A program made the position numbers and the translations under genes. DNA of 64,000 bases, taken from Vibrio hangzhouensis (lineage in GTDB: Bacteria > Pseudomonadota > Gammaproteobacteria > Enterobacterales > Vibrionaceae). Each line of letters opens with the position of its first letter. Position 1 is the stretch's first letter. Below, piece by piece: positions 18,507 through 26,842 of the stretch. The stretch covers positions 107,220 to 171,219 of the forward strand of contig NZ_FNVG01000010.1 of assembly GCF_900107935.1 (NCBI RefSeq). Reading direction: 5' to 3'. The notes below the pieces were generated by a model. The model was not told where the DNA came from. It saw nothing but the letters and a program-made list of their open reading frames with translations, and did not search any database.

Positions 18507-19937
18507 TCAGCCTAGTTCAATTTTGGGAATGGCTGTGATCACAGGCACACCAGCCGTTAGCGCCAGTTGCTCGCGTCTTCTGATAGTTGTATCAAAAAGC
18601 TCCAATACAATGGCTGTTCCTATCCCCAACGCAATACCAGCTAACAACCCCAGCACGGCAAACACAGTGGGGGGAATGTTGGTGGGAGAACTTGGCGTAT
18701 AAGGTAAGTCGATGACTTTTACCCGTTTATTTTGTTCGAAAATGCCCAATGAGCCTGTGAGTTGAGCCATTTCATACCGTTCTACCAGCTCATCGTATAA
18801 CTGCCGTTTTAAAGTGACATCACGTTGCAATTTGAGAAGTTGTTTCGAATTGCTGCCGTAGTTGCGGGCGGTCGCATCGAGTTCTTCAATCATGACTTTC
18901 AAACTCGCCGTTTCTTGTTTAAGAGACTCATAACGTCCCCGTACCAGCTGCAGACTGTGAAGCTGGGTGATGAGAAGTGGCTGAAAGTCACTGGTATTGC
19001 TTACCGTGGCGTTGCTGGCGATGTCCCATAGCTGATCGCTGTCAAGTTCAGGCTGCTCGGATTGAAGTAATAGAGTACGCTCTTGCTCAAGCCTTTTGAG
19101 TTCACGCAGTTTGGCCTGCACCGAACTGTGAGTATCGGTGTATTTGGCCTTTAGAAGTGTCAAGGCGCTTTTTATCTCGATGATCTGCTCTTCCAGTTTC
19201 CCCACGATGGGGTTGGTTTTCGACAGTTGTTGGTCAAGTGACCCGAGGCTTTTTTCCACCCCCGACAGTTCCGCTTGTTTTTCTGCCAGTGTTTGTCGCA
19301 GCGATGCAAGCCGGCTTAGATTTTGGTTCTGCATTTCGGGCGTGGCAGCGGAGTATTGATTGTAATAGTCCGCGAGTGCCTGCTCTGCCACTTCCAGTTC
19401 GCTTTTACGCTTATTGATGTGGATAGTCAGGAACTCGCTGGAATCGCGAATAGAGGAGCGTTCGGGAGCAAGTAACTCCTCGACAAAATGAATACTGACG
19501 GACTCTAGCAACTCTTTCATTCCACTGGGTGAGGAAGCGGAGAGCTCTATTTTGATAAAGTCTTTTCCAAGCTGGCTGACGCTGAGGCTAGATGACAGTT
19601 GCCCAATGACCTGGTCTTTTTCTGAAGGCGTCATGGTTTCATTGATTAGATCAAGATCACTGGCAACAGAAAGCAATACGTGTCGACTGTTGAGCAGGGT
19701 TTTTAATGCTGCGAGGCGATCTTTCAGCATGGTTGACACCGCAATATCTTCCAAAAATGGGTTCATCTTAGCGGTTTCTTGAATCAGCATACTGGTATGT
19801 GATTTGTATTTAAGCGGCGCCAGCGCACCGATCGCGTAAGCGATAAATGGCATTATGAGAATCGGTATGACAATGGCGTAGCGACGACGCCATGCCGCCG
19901 TTAATATCACCAGTAAGCGTAACTTGAGTTCACTCAT
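18507..19937 (-). CDS. sypO: Wzz-type polysaccharide chain-length / co-polymerase protein (SypO-like)
   Basis: Inner-membrane co-polymerase of 476 residues that sets polymer length and couples synthesis to export. Helix 1 lies near residues 17-37 (YAIVIPILIMPFIAYAIGAL) and helix 2 near 435-458 (PTVFAVLGLLAGIALGIGTA). The long periplasmic segment between them is rich in predicted coiled coil (residues about 170-390). The Pro/Gly-rich PSSPTNIPP before helix 2 is the Wzz hallmark. There is no C-terminal kinase domain; the kinase-like partner is the separate sypD. It overlaps sypN by 4 bp. Confidence 0.88.
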   Translation of the reverse strand: MSELKLRLLVILTAAWRRRYAIVIPILIMPFIAYAIGALAPLKYKSHTSMLIQETAKMNPFLEDIAVSTMLKDRLAALKTLLNSRHVLLSVASDLDLINETMTPSEKDQVIGQLSSSLSVSQLGKDFIKIELSASSPSGMKELLESVSIHFVEELLAPERSSIRDSSEFLTIHINKRKSELEVAEQALADYYNQYSAATPEMQNQNLSRLASLRQTLAEKQAELSGVEKSLGSLDQQLSKTNPIVGKLEEQIIEIKSALTLLKAKYTDTHSSVQAKLRELKRLEQERTLLLQSEQPELDSDQLWDIASNATVSNTSDFQPLLITQLHSLQLVRGRYESLKQETASLKVMIEELDATARNYGSNSKQLLKLQRDVTLKRQLYDELVERYEMAQLTGSLGIFEQNKRVKVIDLPYTPSSPTNIPPTVFAVLGLLAGIALGIGTAIVLELFDTTIRRREQLALTAGVPVITAIPKIELG

Positions 19938-21055
19938 AACGCCTCCAGATATTGCTCAAGAATGTCCGCTCTCTTGTCCCAGCTTTCGTCATCAACCAGA
20001 CCTTCAGGCAGTTTATGGGTGTTCTGTGCAAGGCGCTCAAGCGTTGTCACCATGGAATGCTTGTCACGCACAATATGTACATGACGACGGTACGGAGCCA
20101 AAGCTGGAAAGTCAGTAGTGACTACATGACTCCTCGCTGCCAGATATTCTTTTAGCTTTAAAGGGTTACACGCTCTGATTTGTTCGTTAAGCACAAAGGG
20201 CAGCAGGCTGACGGTCCAGTGCTGGCTATAGCTAGCCAGTTCCGAGTGTGCTCGAGGGCCCAGATAGGTAACATTTTCAGCGTTAACAATTGGGAAGCGC
20301 TCGAGTTCCAACTGACCGATAAAAACGAAGTCCCAATGCGGCATGGCCAAAATGGTTTCATTCAGTAGTTCATAGTCCAGCCAGTTAGAGAGGCTGCCAT
20401 AAAATCCGGCGACAGGCCTTCCCCGGTCAGGAAGATCAGCTGCTCTTACTGTGGGAGTGGCGAATTGGTTGCAATCGACGCCGTGGCTTAGCAAGTTGGT
20501 TTTCGCCTCAGGAAATTTGGAAAGCAGGCTGTGGCTGGCGGTGATCACTAAATTGGCCTGTTCGACAAGACGTTTTTCATGCTCAAGGACAGTCTTGTGA
20601 TCGACACCTGCCAGTGCCCCGAAGTCGTCGCCACAGTAGTAAACAATGGGGTGGTGGCCCAAACTGCTGCACACGTCAGCAGCGGTGGGTAAAGACGCCC
20701 AGACAATAGGATTATTCAGTGCCAGTTTGCGAATCATTGGCTTGAGTTGATATCTCATGAGTGCCGCAGCGACCTTTCGAGCCCACTGACTTTTTGGCGC
20801 AGGGATAGTGTAGAGATTCACCACACATATGGAGTCAGGAATGGGTTCTTTCGACATATTGAGCTGTGCGGCTTTGCCTCGGAGAAGCAATTTGTTCGCA
20901 GCTCTGATCATATCGTGTTGATTGAAGCGTGGCTGACGCAGGCCTATCGAGTTCACCCACAGCACTTTTCGGTGACGCGATAAGCGCTTGACCAAATGTT
21001 GGGTGCTGGACGGAAGAGCGCCGTAGTCTTCGCCAAATACAATCAAATCTCTCAT
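19934..21055 (-). CDS. sypN: GT-B glycosyltransferase (SypN-like)
   Basis: Glycosyltransferase of 373 residues, probably cytoplasmic. It opens with DLIVFGEDYGALPSSTQHLV. The middle has LPDRGRPVAGFYGSLSNWLD, resembling the start of the donor-binding domain, and then SLLPFVLNEQIRACNPLKLKEYLA, which contains the conserved Pro-Lys-Lys-Glu region of this group. It starts 30 bp after sypM and overlaps sypO by 4 bp, so it is in the sypM-N-O unit. Acceptor and donor cannot be predicted. Confidence 0.82.
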   Translation of the reverse strand: MRDLIVFGEDYGALPSSTQHLVKRLSRHRKVLWVNSIGLRQPRFNQHDMIRAANKLLLRGKAAQLNMSKEPIPDSICVVNLYTIPAPKSQWARKVAAALMRYQLKPMIRKLALNNPIVWASLPTAADVCSSLGHHPIVYYCGDDFGALAGVDHKTVLEHEKRLVEQANLVITASHSLLSKFPEAKTNLLSHGVDCNQFATPTVRAADLPDRGRPVAGFYGSLSNWLDYELLNETILAMPHWDFVFIGQLELERFPIVNAENVTYLGPRAHSELASYSQHWTVSLLPFVLNEQIRACNPLKLKEYLAARSHVVTTDFPALAPYRRHVHIVRDKHSMVTTLERLAQNTHKLPEGLVDDESWDKRADILEQYLEAL

Positions 21056-21085
21056 CGTTATTTCCCTATAAGGCCATAAATAGTG

Positions 21086-21820
21086 CTATTGAGTTTGGTC
21101 TATGTGTCTGACGACTTTGGCAGGACTGCCCGCAGCAATGACATTGGCCGGTAAGTCATGAGTCACGACGCTTCCGGCTGCGACGATGGTGCCTTGTCCT
21201 ATGGTCACACCAGTCTGGACAGTGACGCCTGTTGCAAGCCAAACGTCTTTTTCAAGCACGATGCTGCCCAAACGGTGGGGTTCATCGGGGTCGCCCGCAG
21301 CCCGCTGCTTAGCATTTAAAGGATGTCCGGAGTAGCCGAATAACTGACAGCGCCCGGCGATTCGTACATTGTCATGAATCTCAACGCGCTCAGATACGGC
21401 AATCGTTACCTGCCAGCCAATATCCACATTACTCCCGACACTAAGCGTCGGTGTGACACAAGGATCCGGATGGGGTGTGGTTCGGGCGCTAAATGTCGTA
21501 TGTCCCGAGACTCGACAATCATTGCCTAACTCAATTCTCATTGGGCCAGTAATGAGTGGCAGGCCGCTGTACAGGTAAAGCGAGTGCCCACATTTGGCAA
21601 GACGTCCTTTAAAGGCTGGGGTATAGATAAAGAGTCGTGACAGGGTTTCGATCATGTTGCGAGTCAGGGTGACCAACCAGTACATCCCTTTGTTATAGAT
21701 ACCAGGTGTGGGAAGCCCTGCGGCTCTGACTCGTTTAAGAGTCACAAACAAACTTCTCATCTTGGGGTTCGGATGGCTTCGTAGCCAGTTTTTGAAATCA
21801 AACGAGGTGGTTGCGCTCAT
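21086..21820 (-). CDS. sypM: Left-handed beta-helix acyltransferase (SypM-like)
   Basis: Hexapeptide-repeat O- or N-acetyltransferase, about 244 residues. The C-terminal half is built of [LIV]GxxxxI repeats (VGSNVDIGWQVTIAV, VEIHDNVRIAG, LEKDVWLATGVTVQTGVTIG, GTIVAAGSVVTHDL, VIAAGSPAKVVR). Such enzymes use acetyl-CoA and modify sugars of the repeat. The ATG at 21820 has AAGGA 8 bp upstream and is preferred to the TTG two codons earlier. A sigma-54 promoter match and a TTCTCA element lie just upstream, as for V. fischeri sypM. Confidence 0.85.
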   Translation of the reverse strand: MSATTSFDFKNWLRSHPNPKMRSLFVTLKRVRAAGLPTPGIYNKGMYWLVTLTRNMIETLSRLFIYTPAFKGRLAKCGHSLYLYSGLPLITGPMRIELGNDCRVSGHTTFSARTTPHPDPCVTPTLSVGSNVDIGWQVTIAVSERVEIHDNVRIAGRCQLFGYSGHPLNAKQRAAGDPDEPHRLGSIVLEKDVWLATGVTVQTGVTIGQGTIVAAGSVVTHDLPANVIAAGSPAKVVRHIDQTQ

Positions 21821-21860
21821 GGTCAAAGTCCTTGTACTTAGCTGAGGTACCAGAGTATTT

Positions 21861-21876
21861 TCAAGAACTAAGCCAA
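21861..21876 (-). promoter_or_regulatory. Sigma-54 promoter match before sypM
   Basis: Minus strand: TTGGCTT-AGTTC-TTGA. The -24 GG and the -12 G are correctly spaced, but the -12 GC is GA, so this is a weaker match than the others. It lies about 40 bp before the sypM ATG and 60 bp after a TTCTCA-N3-TGA element. Confidence 0.5.
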
Positions 21877-21895
21877 GAATTATATCTATTATAAA

Positions 21896-23299
21896 TCAGT
21901 CGCTTAGAGGTTGTTGGTTGTGCTGGTTCTGAGGTCTCTCAAATTGAGAAGCAATTTGTGATACCGCAATGGTGAGCGCTGCAAGGATATAAATGGGCCA
22001 GATAAAGCCCTGAGTTAAGAATGTGCCCGAAACCAGAGTTCCGATGAGACCACTGTAGACGGCCAGGGACACCGAGGTCAGGTAGGGGGGAATACGGTCA
22101 CAGTTGTCAATGACTGTTAATGTGTGTCTAGCACACTTGATGAGTTTATAGACGAAAACGATAAACAGAACGAGTCCGGTAAAGCCTGTCTCCGCGAGCA
22201 CTCCAAACCAGGTACTGTGTACTGCGTGATTTAACCCATCCCAGTGAGGGCTATAAAAGAAGTAGTTGTAGTAGAAGTTGTCCAGTCCTACGCCAAGCAA
22301 CGGGTTATCAAGTGCCATCTTAAAGGCGGCCTCCCAGGCATAAAGTCGCCCCATTGCTGATTCATCAATCCCGGCCTCGGCAGTACCTCCTGATGCGCGC
22401 TGCGAAATCCCCGCGAGGGCGTAGAGGGCAATGGCTCCGATGCCACCAAGTGAAAAAAACACCGTCTTGGAGCGAATGATTCTCCATGCGTAAACCCCAA
22501 AAACGGCCAGAGAGCCTAATAAGCCACCTCGACTCTGGGTTGCGAGTATCGCCATAAACAGAACGACAGATGTGGCGAGAGACAGTAGCCGGAACGGGAT
22601 ATTGATGCCTTTTGTCGTTGACGTTGCCACAGTGAACGCCAGAGGAAATAAAAGCACCAGAGCGAGGTCGTTAGGGTCACCAAGCATTGAGCCAAAGCTA
22701 CGTCCAATAGTCACTCGTGAGCCTTCTACCAACCCGATGCCGTTCGCAGAGTTATACAGTGCTACGCAACCAACAATGAGACCTGCGGCCACAACAAGAA
22801 AAGAAAACCGGGACAGTTCTCTGGGAGAGGTAATGAGCCAGGCGACAGCAACCGTCATTATCATAATTTTGATGTAGGTTCCGGTGAACATTGCCATTGC
22901 GATGCCTCTGTTAGCGGCAAACAGCACGCCGACAACCACAACTCCCCAAAAGATAAACAGCCAGACAAAACATGGGTGCCAATAGAGTTTCATTTTTTGA
23001 CTGATCAGTGTGTGCCAAAGTAGTGCCCCCAAAGCACCAGCTGAAAGCATCAACGGGATTTTCAATGGGTAAAGTACCGGGAATACTTCATGAATTCTGA
23101 AAAATGAGAACACAATGAACAGGGTCACAAGCCAGAAGGTCTGACTGAGTACCACCAAGATGGCAATCGGAGCCAGACTGATAATGAGACCGATGACCGG
23201 ATGAGGAATGAGGATCCAAAGCCCCCCAACCAGCAGACAGAGTGACACACTCAGCAACGCATGTTTTGGTGCTTGCGATGAAGTGTGAGTCTGGAACAT
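21896..23299 (-). CDS. O-antigen ligase/polymerase-like membrane protein (SypL-like)
   Basis: Polytopic inner-membrane protein of 467 residues with about twelve hydrophobic segments. It has the Wzy_C/ligase signature in the large periplasmic loop before the last helices: NPLLGVGLDNFYYNY, then HAVHSTWFGVLAETG. RGGLLGSLAVFGVYAW is another common feature. It should polymerise the lipid-linked repeat units or ligate them. It is the only polymerase candidate in the locus. By position (just before sypM) it corresponds to sypL of V. fischeri, but I am not certain of orthology. It is preceded by a 205-bp gap with a sigma-54 promoter match. Confidence 0.8.
   Translation of the reverse strand: MFQTHTSSQAPKHALLSVSLCLLVGGLWILIPHPVIGLIISLAPIAILVVLSQTFWLVTLFIVFSFFRIHEVFPVLYPLKIPLMLSAGALGALLWHTLISQKMKLYWHPCFVWLFIFWGVVVVGVLFAANRGIAMAMFTGTYIKIMIMTVAVAWLITSPRELSRFSFLVVAAGLIVGCVALYNSANGIGLVEGSRVTIGRSFGSMLGDPNDLALVLLFPLAFTVATSTTKGINIPFRLLSLATSVVLFMAILATQSRGGLLGSLAVFGVYAWRIIRSKTVFFSLGGIGAIALYALAGISQRASGGTAEAGIDESAMGRLYAWEAAFKMALDNPLLGVGLDNFYYNYFFYSPHWDGLNHAVHSTWFGVLAETGFTGLVLFIVFVYKLIKCARHTLTVIDNCDRIPPYLTSVSLAVYSGLIGTLVSGTFLTQGFIWPIYILAALTIAVSQIASQFERPQNQHNQQPLSD
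21936..21950 (-). promoter_or_regulatory. Putative SypG-binding element upstream of sypM
   Basis: Minus strand TTCTCAATTTGAGAG fits the TTCTCA-N3-TG(A/C) pattern I recall for V. fischeri SypG-binding elements. It is inside the 3' end of the upstream polymerase/ligase-like gene, about 60 bp upstream of the sypM -24 element, a usual enhancer distance. Confidence 0.5.
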
Positions 23300-23360
23300 A
23301 TCGGTATCCTTGTCATTGAGCGCTCAGTAAATGAAAAGCGTTAGGGTGCCAACACAACTC

Positions 23361-23377
23361 AGCAAGTAAAGTGCCAT
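23361..23377 (-). promoter_or_regulatory. Sigma-54 promoter before the polymerase/ligase-like gene
   Basis: Minus strand ATGGCAC-TTTAC-TTGCT: a perfect TGGCAC-N5-TTGC core. Transcription would start about 50 bp before the ATG at 23299. This is the best sigma-54 match in the window. Confidence 0.75.
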
Positions 23378-23458
23378 TATAAAAATTATTAAAATACAAT
23401 GAGATAAACAAGGTGGGTCAGTTGGAGGCTTATTTAGATTACGGACTTATCATTATGG

Positions 23459-23473
23459 GAATCAGATTGAGAG
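23459..23473 (-). promoter_or_regulatory. Putative SypG-binding element upstream of the polymerase/ligase-like gene
   Basis: Minus strand CTCTCAATCTGATTC differs at one position from TTCTCA-N3-TGA. It lies about 85 bp upstream of the sigma-54 -24 element, in the intergenic region after the upstream glycosyltransferase gene. Confidence 0.45.
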
Positions 23474-23504
23474 GCATCAGAATGCGGTGATGTAAGGCTT
23501 GACT

Positions 23505-24539
23505 CTAACGTTGATACATCGCGAGCATTTGTGGGATCACGACCTGAGTAGAGTAGTTCTGCTCGATGGTTTGTTGGGCCTGTATTTTGATGTGCATTTT
23601 CTCGGAGTGGGTTAACGCACGCCAGTGACGAAGGCACTCAATCATTTGTTGTCTGGAGTCGACGATCCAACCGTTTCGACCGGAATCAATCAATGACGGC
23701 AGTTCGCCCAATGCAAAGCTAATAATGGGGATACCCCGGGACATCGCCTCGAGCGCCGCCATAGGCAGCCCTTCGTAACGAGACGTGATCAGCAAAATGT
23801 CAATATCCGGCCAGATTGATGCCATGTCAGTTTGATGTCCATGAAATGTCACATTATTGGATTTTATTTTGGTAAGTTCTGGCTCCATTTTTCCTGAACC
23901 GAATATGTGGAAAGGGGTTTCCGGCATCTGATTGGCTATCGAAACAAACACGTCCGGGCCTTTTTCCTCGCTTAACCTGCCGACAAAGGCGATGTTGTTA
24001 CCTGTTGATTCCACAAGGGAGGCCTCGGGGACAAAATTATTGATAAGTTGGCTCGAACAGGGCAATTTAGACTGAATTTTCCGGCTGACGCAGATCCTCT
24101 GCTCGGTCAGAAAAGCACTGAAGCGGTCCAAAGCATCGTACCATCGAACACGCCCAGTGGGTGTTTCGCCTGCATGAAAGCTGCACACTAGCTTAATTTT
24201 GTCTGTGACCGCTAATAGTCGGGTGATACGTAGTAATATGTTGGCTTTGTAACCATGTGCATGAATCACGACAGGCCGGACCTTTGCCTCCGTGATGGCT
24301 TGCTTAAGCCGAAGCCAGAATGAGGAATTGGTGTAAGTCTGGTCCAGAACTTCTATTTTGATATTGGCATCGCGCAGCTGAGCCATTAATGGCGGTTCAG
24401 GCTTATAGCTGGAAAGAAACATGACGGTAACGAGTTGGTCATGGGATGTCAGTCCCTTCGCCAGTTCTAGTACGTGAGATTCGATTCCGCCAAATGCGCT
24501 GCTGTCCAGCAAGATCCAGATTGGCCCGTTAAGAAGCAC
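23505..24539 (-). CDS. GT4-type glycosyltransferase (SypH-like)
   Basis: GT-B glycosyltransferase, 344 residues. The N-terminus has WILLDSSAFGGIESHVLELAKGL and IHAHGYKANILLRI. The donor domain has IAFVGRLSEEKGPDVF, FHGHQTDMASIWPDIDILLI and the EX7E region SRYEGLPMAALEAMSRGIP. It overlaps the end of sypG by 11 bp, so the two are probably translated together. In V. fischeri a glycosyltransferase gene (sypH) also follows sypG, supporting the same role, but the specific sugar is unknown. Confidence 0.82.
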   Translation of the reverse strand: MLLNGPIWILLDSSAFGGIESHVLELAKGLTSHDQLVTVMFLSSYKPEPPLMAQLRDANIKIEVLDQTYTNSSFWLRLKQAITEAKVRPVVIHAHGYKANILLRITRLLAVTDKIKLVCSFHAGETPTGRVRWYDALDRFSAFLTEQRICVSRKIQSKLPCSSQLINNFVPEASLVESTGNNIAFVGRLSEEKGPDVFVSIANQMPETPFHIFGSGKMEPELTKIKSNNVTFHGHQTDMASIWPDIDILLITSRYEGLPMAALEAMSRGIPIISFALGELPSLIDSGRNGWIVDSRQQMIECLRHWRALTHSEKMHIKIQAQQTIEQNYSTQVVIPQMLAMYQR

Positions 24540-26007
24540 TGTCTTCGGCCTCCCACGCTTGTTTTTTTCGATACACAGTGGATGGACTCAGTTCCAGCAA
24601 CACTGCAGCATTGAGAACATTTCCGTCACAGTAATCAATGGCTTGCTGAATCGTCTCTCGTTCTACCTGCCACATTGGCCTGATCTCTACGGATGTATTA
24701 TCAGTCACAGAGCCAGGTTGTGACGTTGGCAGTTCAGAAACGATGGAGGACGGTGGCTCGGGCTCGAGTTGCTGAGTCTTTGCTGTAGCCAAATCAGTTA
24801 GAGAAGATTGACGAATTGCCTTAATACTGCTGGATGTCACCTGAACAATTTCCGGAGGTAAGTGATTGACGCCAAGGGACTTATCGTCATTGAGAACGAC
24901 GATGTTGCGTATCACATTTTGAAGTTGACGGACGTTTCCTGGCCAGTCATAGCGTTTAAGATAACGCTGAGCGTCTTTGGAAATGGTCTCAAAACGGCGT
25001 TTGTCCTGTTTGGCGTAGATGCGAAGAAAGTGGTCGGCCAAGGTGATAATGTCCTGTCCCCGCTCCCTTAAAGGGGGCATTTGAATCGGGACAACATGAA
25101 CACGATAATAGAGATCTTCACGAAAGCGACCTTCTTTGACTTCCTTGAGGGGATCGCGATTTGTCGCACAGATAATTCGAACATCGACACTGTGCTCCTT
25201 GGTGGCACCTAACGGCGTGAACGTGCTCGTTTGCAGAAAACGCAGCAGTTTTTTCTGCATTTCCAAATCCATTTCACAGAGTTCATCTAAAAACAGGGTA
25301 CCGCCATTGGCAAGTGATGCTGCCCCCTGCCTGTCGGTTGTCGCGCCAGTAAAAGCGCCCCTTACATGGCCAAAGACCTCACTCTCCATCAAATCTTTGG
25401 GGATGGCCCCACAGTTGATTGCGATGAACGGTTTATCTCTTCGCTCACTTTCCTGGTGGATTGCGTTGGCACAGACCTCCTTACCCGTTCCACTTTCGCC
25501 AATAATGAACACACTGGCGTTGGTATCCGCGACCGCATCAATGATCTTGTAGACCCCCTGCATGGGAATACTGCCACCGATAAAATCATGGAAACGTTGT
25601 CTGTCCATTTGCTGCTGTATGTCGTCAAGCATGTTCTCAAGATGCGCTTGCTTTAAATGGATACCGACGGATGTCTTGAGTCTGTCTGCCCGGATGGGTT
25701 TTTCGAGAAAGTCTTTAGCACCTTTTTGTATCAGTGTTACCGCGGTATCTACGCTGCCATGGGCGGTTGCGACGATCACCGGGACATGTAGATTTTTACT
25801 GCTCATCCACTCCAATATATCTTCCCCGGTCATATCGGGAAGTTGCAGGTCGAGAATAATGAGTGACGGCAATGTGCGCTCTAGTAGTCGTTTAGCTTCA
25901 GCGCCTGTTGCCGCATGAAGCAAATCATAAGGCTCGTCTTTCAAAAACTGTTTATAGAGTACGGCGAGAGAGGAAGAGTCCTCTACGAGGAGCACTTTTG
26001 GTGTCAT
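24529..26007 (-). CDS. sypG: Sigma-54-dependent response regulator (SypG-like)
   Basis: NtrC-family response regulator, 492 residues, with three domains. The receiver (1-120) has phospho-acceptor Asp53 in ILDLQLPDM and the KP motif near 103. The AAA+ domain (about 143-375) has Walker A GESGTGKE (170-177) and the sigma-54-contacting GAFTGA loop (217-222). The C-terminus carries a Fis-type helix-turn-helix (GNVLNAAVLLELSPSTVYRK). AAGGA lies 8 bp before the ATG. In V. fischeri SypG activates syp transcription after phosphorylation through SypF; no kinase or phosphotransfer protein is encoded here, so its partner must be elsewhere. Confidence 0.92.
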   Translation of the reverse strand: MTPKVLLVEDSSSLAVLYKQFLKDEPYDLLHAATGAEAKRLLERTLPSLIILDLQLPDMTGEDILEWMSSKNLHVPVIVATAHGSVDTAVTLIQKGAKDFLEKPIRADRLKTSVGIHLKQAHLENMLDDIQQQMDRQRFHDFIGGSIPMQGVYKIIDAVADTNASVFIIGESGTGKEVCANAIHQESERRDKPFIAINCGAIPKDLMESEVFGHVRGAFTGATTDRQGAASLANGGTLFLDELCEMDLEMQKKLLRFLQTSTFTPLGATKEHSVDVRIICATNRDPLKEVKEGRFREDLYYRVHVVPIQMPPLRERGQDIITLADHFLRIYAKQDKRRFETISKDAQRYLKRYDWPGNVRQLQNVIRNIVVLNDDKSLGVNHLPPEIVQVTSSSIKAIRQSSLTDLATAKTQQLEPEPPSSIVSELPTSQPGSVTDNTSVEIRPMWQVERETIQQAIDYCDGNVLNAAVLLELSPSTVYRKKQAWEAEDSAS

Positions 26008-26050
26008 GTCCGCTATCCTTGTGAGTTATGGCACTGCTGTATCTACAAGA

Positions 26051-26079
26051 ATAGTACAAATCTTAGCGATTTCCGATAA
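26051..26079 (-). promoter_or_regulatory. Possible sigma-70 promoter for sypG
   Basis: In the 118-bp gap between sypD and sypG, minus strand TTATCG and TACTAT are separated by 17 bp. The -35 is weak (three of six). A separate promoter would let the activator be made independently of the promoters it controls. Confidence 0.3.
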
Positions 26080-26125
26080 ATTCTTCCGTAACGCGCTGAA
26101 TAGTAAGAAGTTGCTTCGCTAAATG

Positions 26126-26842
26126 CTAAATGGGTAGCGCCAGAAAACGATTTTGCCGAATTTTGCGCTTCATCCACTGAGTCACCTTAGACGGTAACCA
26201 GCGGAGTCGGTCAATTTCACGACAAATCTCATTCGCGAGAGTGGGTTGGTCCCGATAATTCAGTATCGCTCCAAGTAATTGAGTGTGGGTCCCTTCAGTC
26301 AGGCTTTGTACAGCGTCTTCTATCTGGCTGCTAAGAGTCACGCCACTCAATGCGACCAGATAGGTGCCATCACAGGCGTTAGCTACGCATTGCGCCGGAA
26401 TATTGTTTTTGTTCACATTGAGTATAGGTGAGGTGTCGATGACCACGCGATCGTATTGTTCTAGCCAGACTGATACCTGTTGCCGTAGATTGCTAGGATC
26501 TTTAAACAACAATCTGGTTCTCGGCTCGCTAGGCGCGATGACACCGAGAAACACCTTTGGTGACTGTCGATCTTGCACCCAATTATCTTTCAGTTCGGAC
26601 AATTCAGTAATTCCTGATTGTGCGGGGGTGATATCTAATGGCGTTAGACTGGGATGATATAAGTTCAGGTCGACCAGAAGCGTTCTGTGGCCGGCCAGCA
26701 AATAACGTTCAGTCAGAGCTTGTGCAATAGTGGACGTACCCTCAAAGCTATTACAGGCCGTCACACTAATAGAGCGACACTGTTTAAGTTCTGCATTGAG
26801 ATACAGCTCTTCGATTTCCGCGTGGGTAGCTGGAATAGTCAT
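26126..26842 (-). CDS. sypD: CpsD/BY-kinase-like ATPase with altered P-loop (SypD-like)
   Basis: MinD/ParA-like cytoplasmic protein, 238 residues, in the position of the Wzz partner kinase. Fold motifs are visible: the P-loop region SVTACNSFEGTSTIAQAL, Walker A' TLLVDLNLYHPSLT and Walker B RVVIDTSPIL. The P-loop lysine of the GK[ST] motif is replaced by Thr (EGTST), and the C-terminus (RKIRQNRFLALPI) lacks the tyrosine cluster that bacterial tyrosine kinases phosphorylate. It may act as a regulatory partner of sypO rather than an active kinase; that is inference. Its ATG overlaps the sypC stop by one base. Confidence 0.82.
   Translation of the reverse strand: MTIPATHAEIEELYLNAELKQCRSISVTACNSFEGTSTIAQALTERYLLAGHRTLLVDLNLYHPSLTPLDITPAQSGITELSELKDNWVQDRQSPKVFLGVIAPSEPRTRLLFKDPSNLRQQVSVWLEQYDRVVIDTSPILNVNKNNIPAQCVANACDGTYLVALSGVTLSSQIEDAVQSLTEGTHTQLLGAILNYRDQPTLANEICREIDRLRWLPSKVTQWMKRKIRQNRFLALPI

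Noticed and set aside
26029..26043. TGGCAC-N5-TATC on the plus strand near sypG
   Set aside because: Wrong strand for the locus and the -12 element is not GC; coincidental match.
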